This document shows, piece by piece, positions 1-12,445 of a stretch of DNA of 64,000 nucleotides; the first letter of the stretch is position 1; each line of letters begins with the position of its first letter. The notes beneath the pieces were generated by a model. The model was not told the origin of the DNA. It did not search any database and worked only from the letters and a program-made list of their open reading frames with translations. Source of the stretch: Dentipellis sp. KUC8613. Its lineage: Eukaryota; Basidiomycota; Agaricomycetes; Russulales; Hericiaceae. The translations under genes were made by a program, and so were the position numbers. The stretch is from NCBI GenBank assembly GCA_002286715.1, contig NSJX01000063.1:62001-126000 (forward strand), written 5' to 3'.

Positions 1-49
1 ACGTCGCGCTTCTCGCACTAAAAGACGTCGGCCTGTTGAACCCGTCTAG

Positions 50-1288
50 GCATCTGCTTGACAATGGGCACGGTGACTACCATCGTCTTCCTGCGCGCCG
101 ATTCGCAGGGCGCGTTGACTCACAAACGGCTTCTTTTTGTACTCCTATTCATGCTGCTTCTGGCCACAACCGTAAGCCAGCCCCTTTACTTGCCCGTACT
201 CAGCGTCTAACAATTTTCAAGCATATAATCCTGTCGTTCATCAGGGTATTTATCGGGTTTATTTCTAAGCGCGATATACTCGGCGGTCCGTCAGCTTACT
301 TCGTGACAATCTCCAACAACGTGCTGCTCGCGAAGGATGGTTTGTTCATCGTTCAGACTATTCTTGGTGATAGCGTTAACGTTCGGTCGTTTGAATTTTT
401 ACGGTATATGGAGCATGCTAAGTGTAATGTTCAGGTTTGGCGCTGCTATGTGGTATGCGGACAGAAGAAAAGGGTCATCGCTGCCCCCTTCGTTACATTG
501 ATTGCAGGAATAGGTGCGTTTTTTCGGCTATACTACAAGTATTTGTCTTCAACGCCGTCGTCTAGTTTGCTCCTGCATGATCGAGTATACCCTCGCTCAC
601 TCGAAGACCGGCAATATATTCACAGCGCCGAGCCGCTGGATCAAGGCATTTCACGTCCTCATGCTTATAACGATTATCTATTGTAACGGTGCGTTCATGT
701 CCGAATAAAACAAGCAGCAAACTTGACGTCGAGGATAGCCGCGATAGTCTGGAAAATCTGGACGGTCGGCAACTTTAAACACGGCGGCAGCAAACTTTTC
801 CCGGTCATCATCGTCATCATTGAGACCGGGGCTCTGTACACTTCCAATCTTGTCGCATTTCTGGTCGTTTACTTGAACAGCTCGAACGGGCAGTACATCG
901 CTCTGGATCTCATTACCCCGCTTGTGGTACGTAAATTTTTCCGTAGCATTGCCGTTTGCTCAAGGCTGTCCAGCCCGTCGTTTTCTGCTTGATCATCCTA
1001 CAAATCAAGTACCTCCAGGCGAACGACAGCAGGTACTATGCAAAGACTTCAGAGAATACGGGACCAGCCATATCATTGGCCACCATACGGCGGACACTTC
1101 ACCGCCGGAAGAGGCGAACCAACGCTGCTGCCACGTTGTCGGGCTTCAATAGTCAACCTGTCGAAGTCAATATTACGGTCGATGCGACGGACTTTTATTC
1201 AGAGCAAGATGTTACCGAACAACTACATAAGAGCCCCCTAGAGCCTCCTGACCCTGCGCAGTCTGTTCATCTTGAAAAGATGGTATGA
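50..1288 (+). CDS. 7-TM fungal membrane protein, paralogue A (5' end outside window)
   Basis: This is the 3' six exons of a seven-transmembrane protein of a family expanded in agaricomycetes. No function is established for it that I can name. Exons by splice reading are 50-173, 222-380, 435-513, 566-688, 739-926 and 965-1288. Family hallmarks visible are a GICLTMG segment, GGPSAYF, QTILGDSVN, then WRCYVV at an exon start, WIKAFHVLM, and SNGQYIALDLITPLV before a hydrophilic cytoplasmic tail. The first exon (about 21 residues ending YG in the paralogues) lies upstream of base 1, so the gene is cut by the window edge and not broken. It is on the opposite strand to its four neighbours B-E. Frames close across all five introns seen. 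Confidence 0.8.
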
Positions 1289-1371
1289 CTTCATGAAATT
1301 CCTCTCAGTTCAGATAGCTTATTTATCGAGTACCCCCAACAGTGACGATGCGTCCCGGGCACATTCGGAGC

Positions 1372-2470
1372 CTAGTTGTTTGGGTTTGTAGTGGGCAGTT
1401 GAACCTGTGAACGAAGTATTTATCAGATATGTGTACGATAATTGTAGGAGCATTAGCATCAATCTGACCTCGGAGACCGCCTCGTCCACAACAGCAGCAA
1501 AACGGTCACAGAAATCGAGCATTTCTGGGACACCCAGCCTACACTCCACTTGAGCGCAACTCACAGCCTTCTTCAACACGGGAGCAAGGAATGTCCTGTC
1601 CCGGATCGCGCTACCACAAGGCGTCTCCTTTAGCTTTGCTGATGTCGTCCCATCTGAAATGAACTGGTACCACCACGATGGTGCATAGTAGTAATATTCT
1701 CCGGTATTTCCGTCGAGAATAGATCCGTCGACGACGAGCTGGTGCCCGAGGAGAATCTGTAAACGACATATCGTACAAGCGGAGGTTGATTGTCCGAGAG
1801 GGACATCTGAGATAGAACGACACCATGACCAATCCTCGTTCGTCAATCGAACGGCCGCTTCTCCGCATTCCCGATGGTAATGGATAAGATTAGAGAATTG
1901 CAAGCCAGTGATCAAGTCCAGCTCGGGTGAACGCGAAAGATGTGTATCGGGTTTCATGAGCGATAGTTTGGCGGCCGCCAGCATCAGCTTGTCCATGCGG
2001 CAGTGACACGCTATCGCGTATACGGAAACAGGATCTTCCTTAGCCACGGATACGAAAGTCTCGAATATACGGGGGTGAATGACAGTGACGACGTATTTGT
2101 CGTGTGCTAGGCAAATAGACTTTAATCCCTGGACATCCAGAGGTGGAAGAACGTCCGGTACAAATCCAAGGCAGGAACACAGAAGGTAGAGGAGGGTCTG
2201 TTGATCTTCTGGGAAGGGTATGACGGGTAGTCCGTTCCTGACCTCGTTGATAGATACCTTGCCATCTGTGGCCGGTGGCGGAAGCGATAGCATGCCATCG
2301 AATGAGGGCGAAGCAAGGGACACGAGAGCCTTGTGTACTCGAAAATCGACATGATCTCTGGAACGGAAGATGAAGTCGGCAGTGCTGTGATCGAATGGTG
2401 GGTCGGCATCTCGAACTTCAACGTGTGCGGGCTCAGGTTTAGGGTCCGGTGATTCCTGAACATGCGCCAT
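1372..2470 (-). CDS. BTB/POZ domain protein
   Basis: The N-terminal part (about residues 25-130) has the BTB/POZ pattern: STADFIFRSRDHVDFRVHKA, then LVSLASPSFDGML. This is the fold used for dimerisation and often for Cullin-3 adaptor roles. Stand-alone BTB proteins of 330-380 residues are abundant in polypore genomes and mostly uncharacterised. The frame is open from the ATG at 2470 to a stop at 1319 (383 aa). However, a 64-bp stretch with good GT/AG ends (donor GTCAGA after VSE, acceptor TTCACAG) near the 3' end gives a shorter tail, VQLPTTNPNN, stopping at 1372. I prefer the spliced form because the unspliced tail looks non-coding. No second domain is recognisable. Confidence 0.75.
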
Positions 2471-5313
2471 GATACACGGCCTGAAGTTGTGTGAGATATA
2501 GTCGTACGGTATCGCTATACGAGAATCTGAAGGGTCGATACCTAACAGTGATAGTATCTAGGATCACCGGCAGTTGTTTGACAAAGGTCCCCCGCGGGTA
2601 GATTGGTGACTGAATCTTTAGTAGGCAGCGACGGAGAAGTCGAGTACTGCGTACCCCGCGGGATCCCGACGCGAAATGTTGGCGGAGATCGCAAGCTTTT
2701 GAACCCCGACAATTGAACCGTTCGCCGCGATGTCTGGAGATCAACCCACTACTACATAGTACGAGGAGTGTTTCAATGACCTATATTCTATGCTAGAGTA
2801 ATGTGCAATATGGGGTGGTATAGAGGCATTACGAGATAACCTTGCCATCCACCGCGACACTCTTCCTTCTCTCGTGTTGACCAATCGTGGCAGTCGCTAA
2901 AACCAGTGTTGTGAGCAAGACGAAAGGAATACGCTTATGGGCCTCCCTCCATTCAGTCCCTCCATGTGAAAAGACACAGCCAACATTCAAGGAACCAAGA
3001 AATGTCCCGAAGCACAGTGACAACCACTGTATAGCATGAAGGCCTGGTGGCATCGGTCTCTGAACAGAAATTTGGGCCGCTCGACTGGCGGGAATTCAGA
3101 AGCATGCTTAAGAGAGGCGAGGGCTCATCGGCAAGGCGGATGATACAAATGCAAGGTGGGTTCAGTCACCGGGGTGCGCTTTGTCCGGATAGTTTCAAAA
3201 TAACGACATAGGTTACCAGCTTCGGAAGGACATACATGAGAACCAGGAGAATCATACGGCAGTATATGGCTGGCAGTAGCATGGACGTGCCGTTGTAGAC
3301 ATCTCCGTGAAGACCTTCTCAGCAGCTGTCCGTCAGCTACATTCAGATTCGTTGACATAGGTGATACGAACTGTACCTTTAGAACCCCGTCCAATGCACT
3401 GAACGCAGAAGAACGCAATGATGCACGGGTTGTTTTCGCAGGGCATGAGGTACGTCTAATTTCTGGGGGAGTTGACATTCAATGGAGTTCCGTAAGGACG
3501 GTTCTGTGATCCCAATTATATGAGAGGCACATTCGCACAAACTCGGACCCATCCACTCGTGCCGCCGATGCGTCTGCTATCGTCCTGATGCCACATTCGG
3601 AAGCTTCTCCGCGTCGTGCCAAAGTAGGAGCATATGCGCCGTGGTGTCAAACTCACTGTATTGCGTGCCTCTCGTCAACGGTGGGCGCGCGACCTGTTCC
3701 CTCGCCTTGTGTCTCACGAGCACCCACGCGAAAGGCCGAGCAGCTTGAAAGCACAATCACAATCAGGTTCTCTCAGTGTATCCTTTCGAATCATCTAGAC
3801 AACTTTACGCGAGCGCACTCACCCCCCAAACACTATGATCTATGAATCTAGAACAATGACTCAACATCTAATTCAGACGTCGCGCGCTTCGTCGAGGAGT
3901 GACCTGACTATTTGCCGGTCTTCGTTGCAAACATTTCGGGTTCTATATGAAAAACGCCGGGGAGGCTGCGCAGCATCTCGCATAGTAGCGAGGGTAAGGT
4001 TTCGCTTGTCGTCCTACAACGCGAGCGTCAGCAGGTAGAAATGGGCGCTTAGACAAGCAAAATTACCGAGCGCCTAGCTGAGCGCCTGATCGGTGAAGTT
4101 CCTTTTGTCCAGCAATTTGCTTTGTCCAGCGTTAGACAGGCTCTGCTCCAATGCGAAGCGTTCTATACATGCTCTCACCTCGTTTTATTCAAACAGCAGC
4201 CCGATCGGCGCTCGTTACGGTACCAGACGCAAGTTTGGGTGCCCTTCGTATTCCACCGTTCAGGGGACAGAGGCTATGGTGAAGCAGAATAGTGCGTACT
4301 TCGGGCGCCTGTAGATGATACTTCCGCGCTCGAAGGTATCGAATGGCTGGTCGTTTACAAAGTATAAAGCATGTCCTACACCTGCCGTGAGGTAGTGTCA
4401 GCACCATATTCGACAAGCCAGCCCAGCAACGCACCATTTGGAAGGAAAGGACTATGCATCGCAGCGCATTTCAGCTCTTCACACCTCTCTTCCTCCCTCT
4501 TCCTTTCCTCGTCGGCGGCAGCAGTGGCATTGCGACGCAGACGACTATTGCTCGTCCAACTGCGACGCGTCCTGACAGGCCAAAAGTGCAACGTCCTGTC
4601 CCCCGCGCGGGCGCAGAGAGATTGTGACTCGACTACTCGTCCTTCACGATGGCGCTTCGATGCAAGAGGTCGGTGTTGTTAGCATGAATGAATGGTTGGA
4701 ACCGTTCCTGACATTGGATACGGGTCTGCAACAGGTGATAAGATCACGAGCATCCGAGAGCGAAGACACAGCTCACCTCGCCAACGACAGAGAACACATG
4801 TGGAGGCCTAATTCCAAGCAGATGCGTCACCGTGAGGGGGTCGCTGAGCTTGAGACTGTTGAGGGGGGACGTCGGAAGTTTGACTAGGAACGATGTGATC
4901 ATATCAGCATGTTTGTAAGTCATTGCGGGTAGAAGGGTTCAGCTTCGCGAAAGGTGGTGACGAGCGTTGAGTTGGGCATCGTAGTCGAGAAACAAGGGCA
5001 AAGGTCAGATCCACGTGGCGCCAACGTTATGGCGACTTGCGAGAACACGCGAGAGCAGAAGCCCGGTACTCGGCGCAGCTCGGCCATATCCCGCTCACCC
5101 TAATATACTATGCCCTCGAGACGATCCACCGTAAAGCACAGAGATCTTCACCTCGAAGTATGGAGCGAAAATGAGATGGATATGTGATACAGCATAGCTA
5201 CGGCAGCATAACGCCAAGGTCCTAGCGCAACGAACTACAAGATAAAGATACATACTCTCAGATAAGAGTCCTAGTGACTAGTCCACGTCCATCGTGACAG
5301 CAAACATGAGATA
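2471..5313. other. gene-poor interval
   Basis: About 2.8 kb between the BTB gene and the 3' end of the kinase. Apart from a possible 7-TM exon relic near 2.83-3.06 kb, I see no open frame with codon pattern, splice sites or family motifs. Short frames on both strands look random. Confidence 0.5.
2829..3053 (-). pseudogene. possible relic exon of the 7-TM family
   Basis: A minus-strand frame reads SLCFGTFLGSLNVGCVF, then GGTEWREAHKRI and LVLATAT. It resembles exon 2 of the neighbouring 7-TM paralogues, for example GGAEGGVMHKRLLSALL and ALATA in paralogue D. The donor GT expected after the ATA/ATT position is absent, and the flanking exons could not be found, so I read it as a decayed copy. 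The resemblance is short and could be chance hydrophobic similarity. Confidence 0.3.
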
Positions 5314-7929
5314 CTACGCATACCCCGGCTCCTCCACAATCCGCTCCGCACCAGCACTATCCAGTAAGCGTCCAAGTCCCACATGTACGACAGATAGCCA
5401 CGAGCCAAGATCCTCCACGACCTGCGCGAGCTCGGCGTGCATCACTTCATGCGACGCTTGCAACGCACCGAAATCCAAGGGGCGTATGGATGGGCCCTGA
5501 AGATCTGAAATCGAGATTGCAGCAGCCGTACCCGTAATAGGGGCCGAGAAAGCGGGCAGGGAGCTGTTGCGTCGGTGAAGGTCCATGACGGAGGATTTGT
5601 GGGGAAGCTAGCAGAAGATGGGTGTAAATAGTCAATCGAGAAGATGTGCGAGATGAAAACAACGGCATACAGAGGATGGCGTGGCAATGGGTGCTTCGGG
5701 ATTCATCCCTGCTCGACTAAGTGCTCGTGTAGGAGTACTTGGCGTGCTAGGCGATGGATCTCGAGAACGCGGAGCTCTCGGGAAGGATGGAGGGAGGAGG
5801 TCCAAAGACGAACCACCTTCGTATAGTGTATTTAGCGAAGGGGTCTTGACGCCAGTTAGAATCAGTAGAGGATAACGATGCGTCACGCTAAGTTACTCAC
5901 CTTGAGCACGTTCTTGAGCCCTGGCATTGTTCCATCGTTTATGGCATCCTTTCCCTGGCTGCCGCTTCGTTCTCGAGCGAAGGGTTTCAAGGGTGGAGGG
6001 TCTCTTGGAGGGACAGATTCCATTACAGCAACAGACGCGAGTCTTCCCAAGCTTGGTCTGTGACCGAGTCCTAGACCCTCTGCATCCCCGAAGTTCGGAA
6101 TGCTCGGCGTGGCGCTCAGTGCGCTCGACGACAGTTGCCCGTCGCGATTGAAGCCGGTCGCCGATCGACTGCGAACATTAGGAGATATGTCTGGATCCGC
6201 TCTGTCTTGACTTCGCGATACGTGCAACGGTTCCACGGGTGCCGATGGGTCAGAGCGAGTGTGTACTCGACCCTCAACAGCGACATTGGCGGTGTTCCCT
6301 ACACTGAGGGAGCGAGCCATGTGGCCCTCGAGCAGATTCGGCGGAGGTGCAAGAGTGCCTTCAGCAGTGACAGGGGGTATAGCGATGATCCGAGACGGTG
6401 TCGCCTTCGCATCTGCTTTGGGAGGGAATGAAAATGTGGCTGCGCTGAGTGGCACTCCATCCATTGAACCATGGTCCACTGTGAGGGCTCGCTTGGCAGC
6501 TCGTCGCTCTCGGGCCATTGATGGTGAAGGAGAAGCTGGGATGGCCCGCGGTGTTGATGGGGGAAGGCCGGGGAGGGGACCAACTGTTGCATCGAAGGCG
6601 CTGGGAACTGCCGGAGCTATTCGGAATGGATCCGGCGTCGATGACCCGTCGACATCGAATATGTGTCGGAGAGAAGGGGGGAGCTTGGAAGAAGATGGAC
6701 CAGGACGGATAGTAGACGCGTCATTCAGACTTGGTTTCTCAGCGGATAACCCACGGACGGTCTCAAACTCCCATGGATCTTCTGAGTCTGGTTCGGGACC
6801 GCTACAGGTATTGACAGATATCAATGCCACGGCCATGTCAAGCTGATATGTATTCAAAACTTACTTGAACTCTTGATCGTTCTGGTCAGAGTTCTCAGAA
6901 GGAACAACGTCATCCGATTTGGACTCTGCCAGGCGGTTGAGGAGGGACCTTAGACTTGTGACAGGGACCTTCGCGGAGGCCTTGATCCATTTCGTTTTGA
7001 GAAGCTCGTCCGCAGTGAAGCGCTGAGAAATGATAAGCCATACATCTCAGTTCGAGCAGTTAGGGGAACTCACATTCCCGGGCACCTCTGTTAGACATAG
7101 TGGCAAGAATTCTCGAAGGGCTACCGACGCTTCGTTCTCCAGGAATCGAGCAGGTTTCATTGTCGGCAGCATCTGAATGAGTTTCAAGGGAGCGACTCCA
7201 AGATGCGGGGGGTTCCCCTTGATCATTTCATATACCAGGATCCCCAAGCTCCAGATATCGGCCTTGGTGTCATAAGACGGAGACGGAGCAGCAATCTCAG
7301 GTGCCATCCAGAACGGAGTACCAATGAAGGTGTTCCGCTTCCCGACAGTCGTAGCGAGGATAGCAGATACGCCGAAGTCGCAAATGAGGACTTTGCCGGT
7401 CGAGGTAACGAGAACGTTCGCGGCCTTGATATCACGGTGAATGACGGCGCACTTGTGAAGGTAGGCAAGGCCGACGAGAACTTCTCGAGTTATGATGACG
7501 GCGAATTTCTCCTCGATACCTTCTGAGGGTGAGTTCTCGATGAAGTCTCGTACACTATGGATGAAAAGCGCGACGTGCAGCACGTCGTCATTATAAGCAC
7601 AACTCGAGAACAGCCGAAGTCAACAAGTACCTTCCTCCGTCAGCATAATCCATGATAATCCACACCCTAGGTCCATCCAAAAAGCACCCATAGTAGTTGA
7701 TGATGTTTGGCCCGCCTCGTAGTTGTGTGAGCAGCGCGACCTCGCGCTGCATGCTTAGCACGTCGTCATCGGCGTCCTCGCTGTCAAGGTCCACGATCTT
7801 GATGGCGACAACTTTACCCGAGGGAATGTGGCGGCCCTTATGCACAGATCCGAACGCGCCTTTGCCCACCTGCTCTACGCATTGGTAGATCTGGCGAACG
7901 GACACTGCGGAGGACGTCTGGGCAGCCAT
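5314..7929 (-). CDS. Ste20-like serine/threonine kinase, GCK/SPS1-NAK1 type
   Basis: Six exons join in frame: 7631-7929, 7074-7554, 6865-7022, 5901-6801, 5671-5844 and 5314-5607, giving 768 residues. The kinase domain is N-terminal: glycine loop GKGAFG at residues 22-27, VAIK lysine at 44, HRDIKAANV with Asp141, DFGVS at 159, and GTPFWMAPE, the signature of Ste20/germinal-centre kinases. It continues with RFTADELLKTKWIK. A long Ser/Pro-rich linker follows, then a C-terminal helix-rich tail (ELAQVVEDLGSWLSVVHVGL), as in fungal Nak1/Kic1/Don3-type kinases that act in the RAM/septation and polarity pathway. The start is the second in-frame ATG, at MAAQTSS; the upstream ATG adds 20 unlikely residues. 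All introns are 50-76 bp. The exact orthology (Nak1 versus Don3) is inferred. Confidence 0.9.
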
Positions 7930-8215
7930 GCAAGGGCTTGAAAGCCTAAGCGCCCAAGTCTCGAAACATATTGTATCACGTGATGGCATCGCTTCGGCGT
8001 TTTAAGCGCTCTAGCCCCCTTCCACGATTCTTTCTCCATGCGGACGCCCACATTGACCAAATTTGTGATGCGATGTGTTCACTAAAAGCAGGACCCCACA
8101 AAGGGGGCTTTAATAAGGAGAACAAACGGCCTCCAAACGACTATAATACATTGATTTTCGGCTTCTAATCGGGTGGGCACATACATACAATTGCAACGCG
8201 CGAAAAGCAGCGATC

Positions 8216-9607
8216 CTACACCTCCATATGCATGATACTCGACAGGTCTTTCTTTGGAGACGGAGGAGAATCCTCCCGCGGATAGTGCTCTTCCGCCTCT
8301 GTCGATATCTGAATCGCCACGGGTTGCATAGGAAAGGACGTCACACCCATGCTATCGGGATCCCTCCTGAATTTGAATGGGCTACGGAATGTCGGACCCG
8401 CAGACACCCGCGAACGATCTGCAGAACGCTGCCTGCCACTTGAGCTTAGATCGTGTGCGGAGACCCTAGATTGCGCCTGGTGGAACTTGACCTGCAAGAT
8501 AATCAAGCAGAAGATGATAGGCTACGGTAAAGGAGGTCATCAGTTTACGGATGTATACGATCCAACGCAGCAAAGCACGTACCACCAATGGCGTGATAAG
8601 GTCGATGGCAATATATTGTCCATTTGAATTTACCAGGAAGGCAACAAGGAAAGCGACGAGGCTCGATGTATAGATAGCGCCTGTTTCGACAACGATGACA
8701 AGGATGGGCAACAGATTATAAAAACTCTGGTCCTTGAAGTGGCCGGTGGAAGCAATTTTGTACGCAATTGCGCCTGCGCCCAGGAGCTTTCTGTGAGAAA
8801 ATAATATAAAAAACCCTCGGGTGGACTAACTAGTGCAGTATAGCGTCGTCACGAGCATGAGGGTGTGGAATGCCTTGATCCATTCACTGGGCAGGCCGAA
8901 AATCGGACCATCGGCCGCATGCGACGCCGTATCCAATACGAAGCATCCGCAAACTGATCATTTTCTTTTAGGACGAGGTGCGCCGCAATTAAAAAGCACA
9001 TACTAAAGCCCGCCACCATGATGACCGTTGGGACAACAATCATCTTCCAGCTCTTGCCGAATACGACGTAACATCTCCATATCTACAGGCAGAATAAATA
9101 AGTGAGGGGACTAGAGGGGGCAGGCGGGACCTTGGCCTTACATTGACGCTGTCACCGAGGACAGTTTGTACAACAAAGACGCCGTTCTTCGCGATGAATA
9201 TTTTATCTGATAGATTGGAAAAGTATGCTGCAGGGCCACCCGGCGTAGAATCGCGTTTGAGGATGAAGCCGAGGAATACCCGTGAAAATGACAATCCTAT
9301 GTGCTGACAGGATTTGAGCGTCGTATAATGGACCAATAAGCGAGAGATCGCATAAGCTTACTGTAGTCGCGAGGATAAGCATGAGCAGCAAGGCTGAGAG
9401 TAGGCGTCTGTTTGCCAACCCACTCTCGCCGCTCATTCGCAAGAACACGAGGGTAGTCACCGCACCCATCGTCAAACAGATGCCTATCGCGAACAGATTG
9501 AAGTCAGATGCCGTACTCAATAGCGCCGGGTGGGAAGCCAGCATACCATACATAATGGACTCCACGAAGATTGCCGCGAGATTTGCTTGATCCAGAGGGA
9601 GATTCAT
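8216..9607 (-). CDS. 7-TM fungal membrane protein, paralogue B
   Basis: This gene is complete, with seven exons: 9547-9607, 9362-9483, 9142-9303, 9004-9082, 8831-8953, 8583-8773 and 8216-8521, giving 347 residues. It starts MNLPLDQANLAAIFVE, and intron 1 splits the codon of the glycine after MY. Later come GGPAAYFSNLS, QTVLGDSVN, WRCYVVFGK, WIKAFHTLMLVTTLYC and SNGQYIAIDLITPLV. The cytoplasmic tail contains MQPVAIQISTEAEEHYP, nearly shared with paralogue E. Hydrophobic stretches are compatible with seven helices at the plasma membrane. Such proteins are sometimes described as GPCR-like, but no ligand or partner can be read from the sequence. Every splice junction keeps frame and uses GT-AG. 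Confidence 0.88.
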
Positions 9608-11179
9608 GGTCGGCAGAGGCCTCCCGTTGCTGGCCGTAGAGCGAAAGCTGTAGGCAGACACGAGGCGTCAGCTTATAACTCAGAAGTACCGCCCGCGTAA
9701 AACTGATACATCTATAGCTGTGCGAAAGACGGCGAGTTCTACAATGCAGGAAGGAAGGCGGAACACATACAAACAACTTCATCGGACGTGGGCTTCCACG
9801 GGTTCTGACCGGACCTGAACCCGACACGTCCTGAAAGCTAATTCAGGCAGCGCGTGAGACTTAGAAGGGGAGAAGCGCCATACTATCATGCGGCTAAGGC
9901 ATTGGACGTCAGGAAAACCATACTCATTCGAGTGCTCCTTTGTGCCGGTAGCATCAACAACGCCAACATGATGCTCTCGCCTTTCTTCCACGGAGAGCAG
10001 CACGTCCATCATTCTATCATCGATACAAGACAATATATGCACGAACTCAATGACGGACCTTGAAACGTTCACATGGCATAACGTCAGCCTCTCGATATGG
10101 GCTCAGAAGAGTTCGACTTCTGCTGGGCTTGATCCACGGGTTTCGCGGGCGCCACATTTCAATGCACAGGATGATATGACTGTGGGGCCACAGGAACCCG
10201 GCGGCGCTTGGTGCAAGTCTCCGAGAGGAGTTTGGCTGCAATCCGAGCCCCGCAACGCACGCCACAAGGTCGATGACATTGACCATACCAACGAGCACAT
10301 CTTCACCTTGCGCTCTCTGACAAGAGCCTCTTGATGCCCGAGGTGGAATCGCATGGCGTGTTGTCTTTCGACCGCGCCTTTCCGGTACCGTCCGTCCTCT
10401 CAAACTTACGTTCTCGAAGACATGCGACAGACAGTTACGGAGCCGTCCATTGAGTTCAGTCCGCCGTGCCTAGGATGCGTAACTTCTATGTACTCCCCGG
10501 GGGCCAGCCCAAGCATACTGCCTTGGAGCTTCGCTTTCGACGAAGGTGGGTAAAGTGTAAACTTCCTGGTTTCAGCCTGACGCCCATCGAAGAAGGAAGA
10601 CTCACTGGTCTTCCGGTCCCTGCATTACTCCGCCGTAGGTAGGACGATAGAACCAATTGCAGTACTTACACACCATCTTGTACGCGTACCCTTACCACTG
10701 GCAACGAATCGAATAGCCGCGTGCCATGTGATGATTCCAGTTCTGAAACACCTCGCGCTGACTACACGAGGAGTTCCATTCGTGGATATTTTGAATAGAC
10801 TGATCTTAGTGTCCTCTTGACATGGCGGAGAGTCTGGTCGACGGTCGTGTGATGCTTTGAAGTTCGGGTGAAACTTCGTTCAAGCGGCGTTGGTGTCATT
10901 AAATAACACCGTGGGAAATTCAGAAATCATTCACTCATTTTCCTACTAACCGTATCAAGTCATAGTGCCAGCACCTTCTTTAGATAACTACAGTATTGTC
11001 CTTTACACAGGTATGCTCGCCGTCCCAGATAAAGCCACCCTCTGACTTCTGCATAGAATCTGCAAAGATACTCCCCCATCGTCCTGACCCTCGGTCCCAG
11101 TCGGTTGGCGTTGTACTCGTACAGTACTCAGGCAGTGTATCTTGCTTCGTTGATGAGCTTCAAGGTGGCTGAGACGGTG
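9608..11179. other. gene-poor interval
   Basis: About 1.57 kb between paralogues B and C. Several frames of 60-118 codons are present on both strands, but none has family motifs or coherent splice sites. I see no gene here. Confidence 0.45.
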
Positions 11180-12445
11180 TCATACCTGCTCCGCAAATTC
11201 CTCCGACGTGTTCACTTCCGTGTGTACTTCAGATGTATCGCCCGACTTGGGCAGAGCTGATAACGTCGGGCGTACAATTTCTGCCTTCTTCTTGATCGAA
11301 CTGTACTCACGGGAGCTTCGGAGGTGCTTGAGACCGGGTCGTAGGATGAGAGAGCAGAGGATGGCGGGCTGAAAGAAATCATTGTTAAACTGACCCATTA
11401 CGAAAGTGAGTAAAAAGTAAAGCATACCGCGAGAGGGACGAGTAGGTCGACAGCCACAACATAGCCGCTGATGGCCATAGAAAGGGCAGCGAGTAGTGCA
11501 GCAACGCAGGCGGTGGAGACCTTGCTGCTCTGAATCAATGGGACGACGGCGGGAGGAAACCGGTCGAGATCTGTGGTCGTGGTGTTTCCGTTACTATATT
11601 TATTCCGGATGATAGCAGCTGGCAAGGAAACGCGTTATCACATCGGACAGTGAAAATAGTTGCGAAATTCGCATACCAAAGGAGTGAAGAATATTGACAA
11701 ACATCAGGATTTGGTATATTCTCGCCCACCCAAGGACCGAGGTGGGTGACATCGTCGATGCATGGGGCAGAGTGCTTTGAACTACGAGCCAACATGCACT
11801 TACTAGGCGCGTTCAGCAAGAAAGACGAAGCGTGACACAATCATTCACCGACCAAGGATAATCGACCAGGTAGCCGCCAGGAATACCTTCGACTGCTTCC
11901 TCCTGTCGAAATTTACGAAGAATAGCCAGACCTTAGACACGTGAGATAGACAAAAGGCAAGAATCAGACTGGATCTTACAACCAGGCCATCAATTAACGA
12001 CATTTGGATCATGTGCAAGGCCATTCTCGCCACGAACAAGCGGTTCGATGTGGTTACTGAATGTACCAGGCTACCGAGAGGGACGCCATCGGCTTTCTTG
12101 ACGAATACTATGAGCACTTGCACGCATGCCAGCGCGATATGCTAAAAACATCAAAAGCGATACATTTCAACAAGAATTTCTCCGCTCTAGACACTGAAGG
12201 CAACTTACAGCCGTGGCGACCACTAGGGCAAAGAGCAACAAAGAAAATATTAACACATGCACTCGCTCTCTCTTTTCCCTGTTACGCGTGTTTATGATCA
12301 AAGCAATGATGCCCAACGCAGTGCAGATACCTATTAGAGCAGATGTCCAGGAACTGTGGGACTCAAGACGAGGAGCTGACGCACCGTATGCGAAACCCTC
12401 GATAAACAAGGAGCCGAGGAGGACTTCGCTGGGGGGAAGCGACAT
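11180..12445 (-). CDS. 7-TM fungal membrane protein, paralogue C (divergent)
   Basis: Seven exons with the same intron positions as B, D and E. It begins MSLPPSEVLLGSLFIEGFAYG, with intron 1 in the glycine codon, followed by ICTALG and HIALACV. A diverged exon 4 has VWLFFVNFDRR where the others have WRCYVV. Exon 5 contains VLGWARIYQILMFVNILHSF, aligned with WIKAFHTLM of B. Exon 6 ends VVAVDLLVPLA, aligned with IAIDLITPLV. The tail ends EEFAEQV at the stop at 11180. The GGPxxYF motif is lost, so the protein has drifted more than its neighbours, but the frame is open throughout. It is either a fast-evolving functional copy or an early pseudogene; the open frame favours the former. Confidence 0.75.

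Noticed and set aside
6259..6846. Plus-strand frame of 195 codons
   Set aside because: Antisense to the Ser/Pro-rich linker of the Ste20-like kinase.
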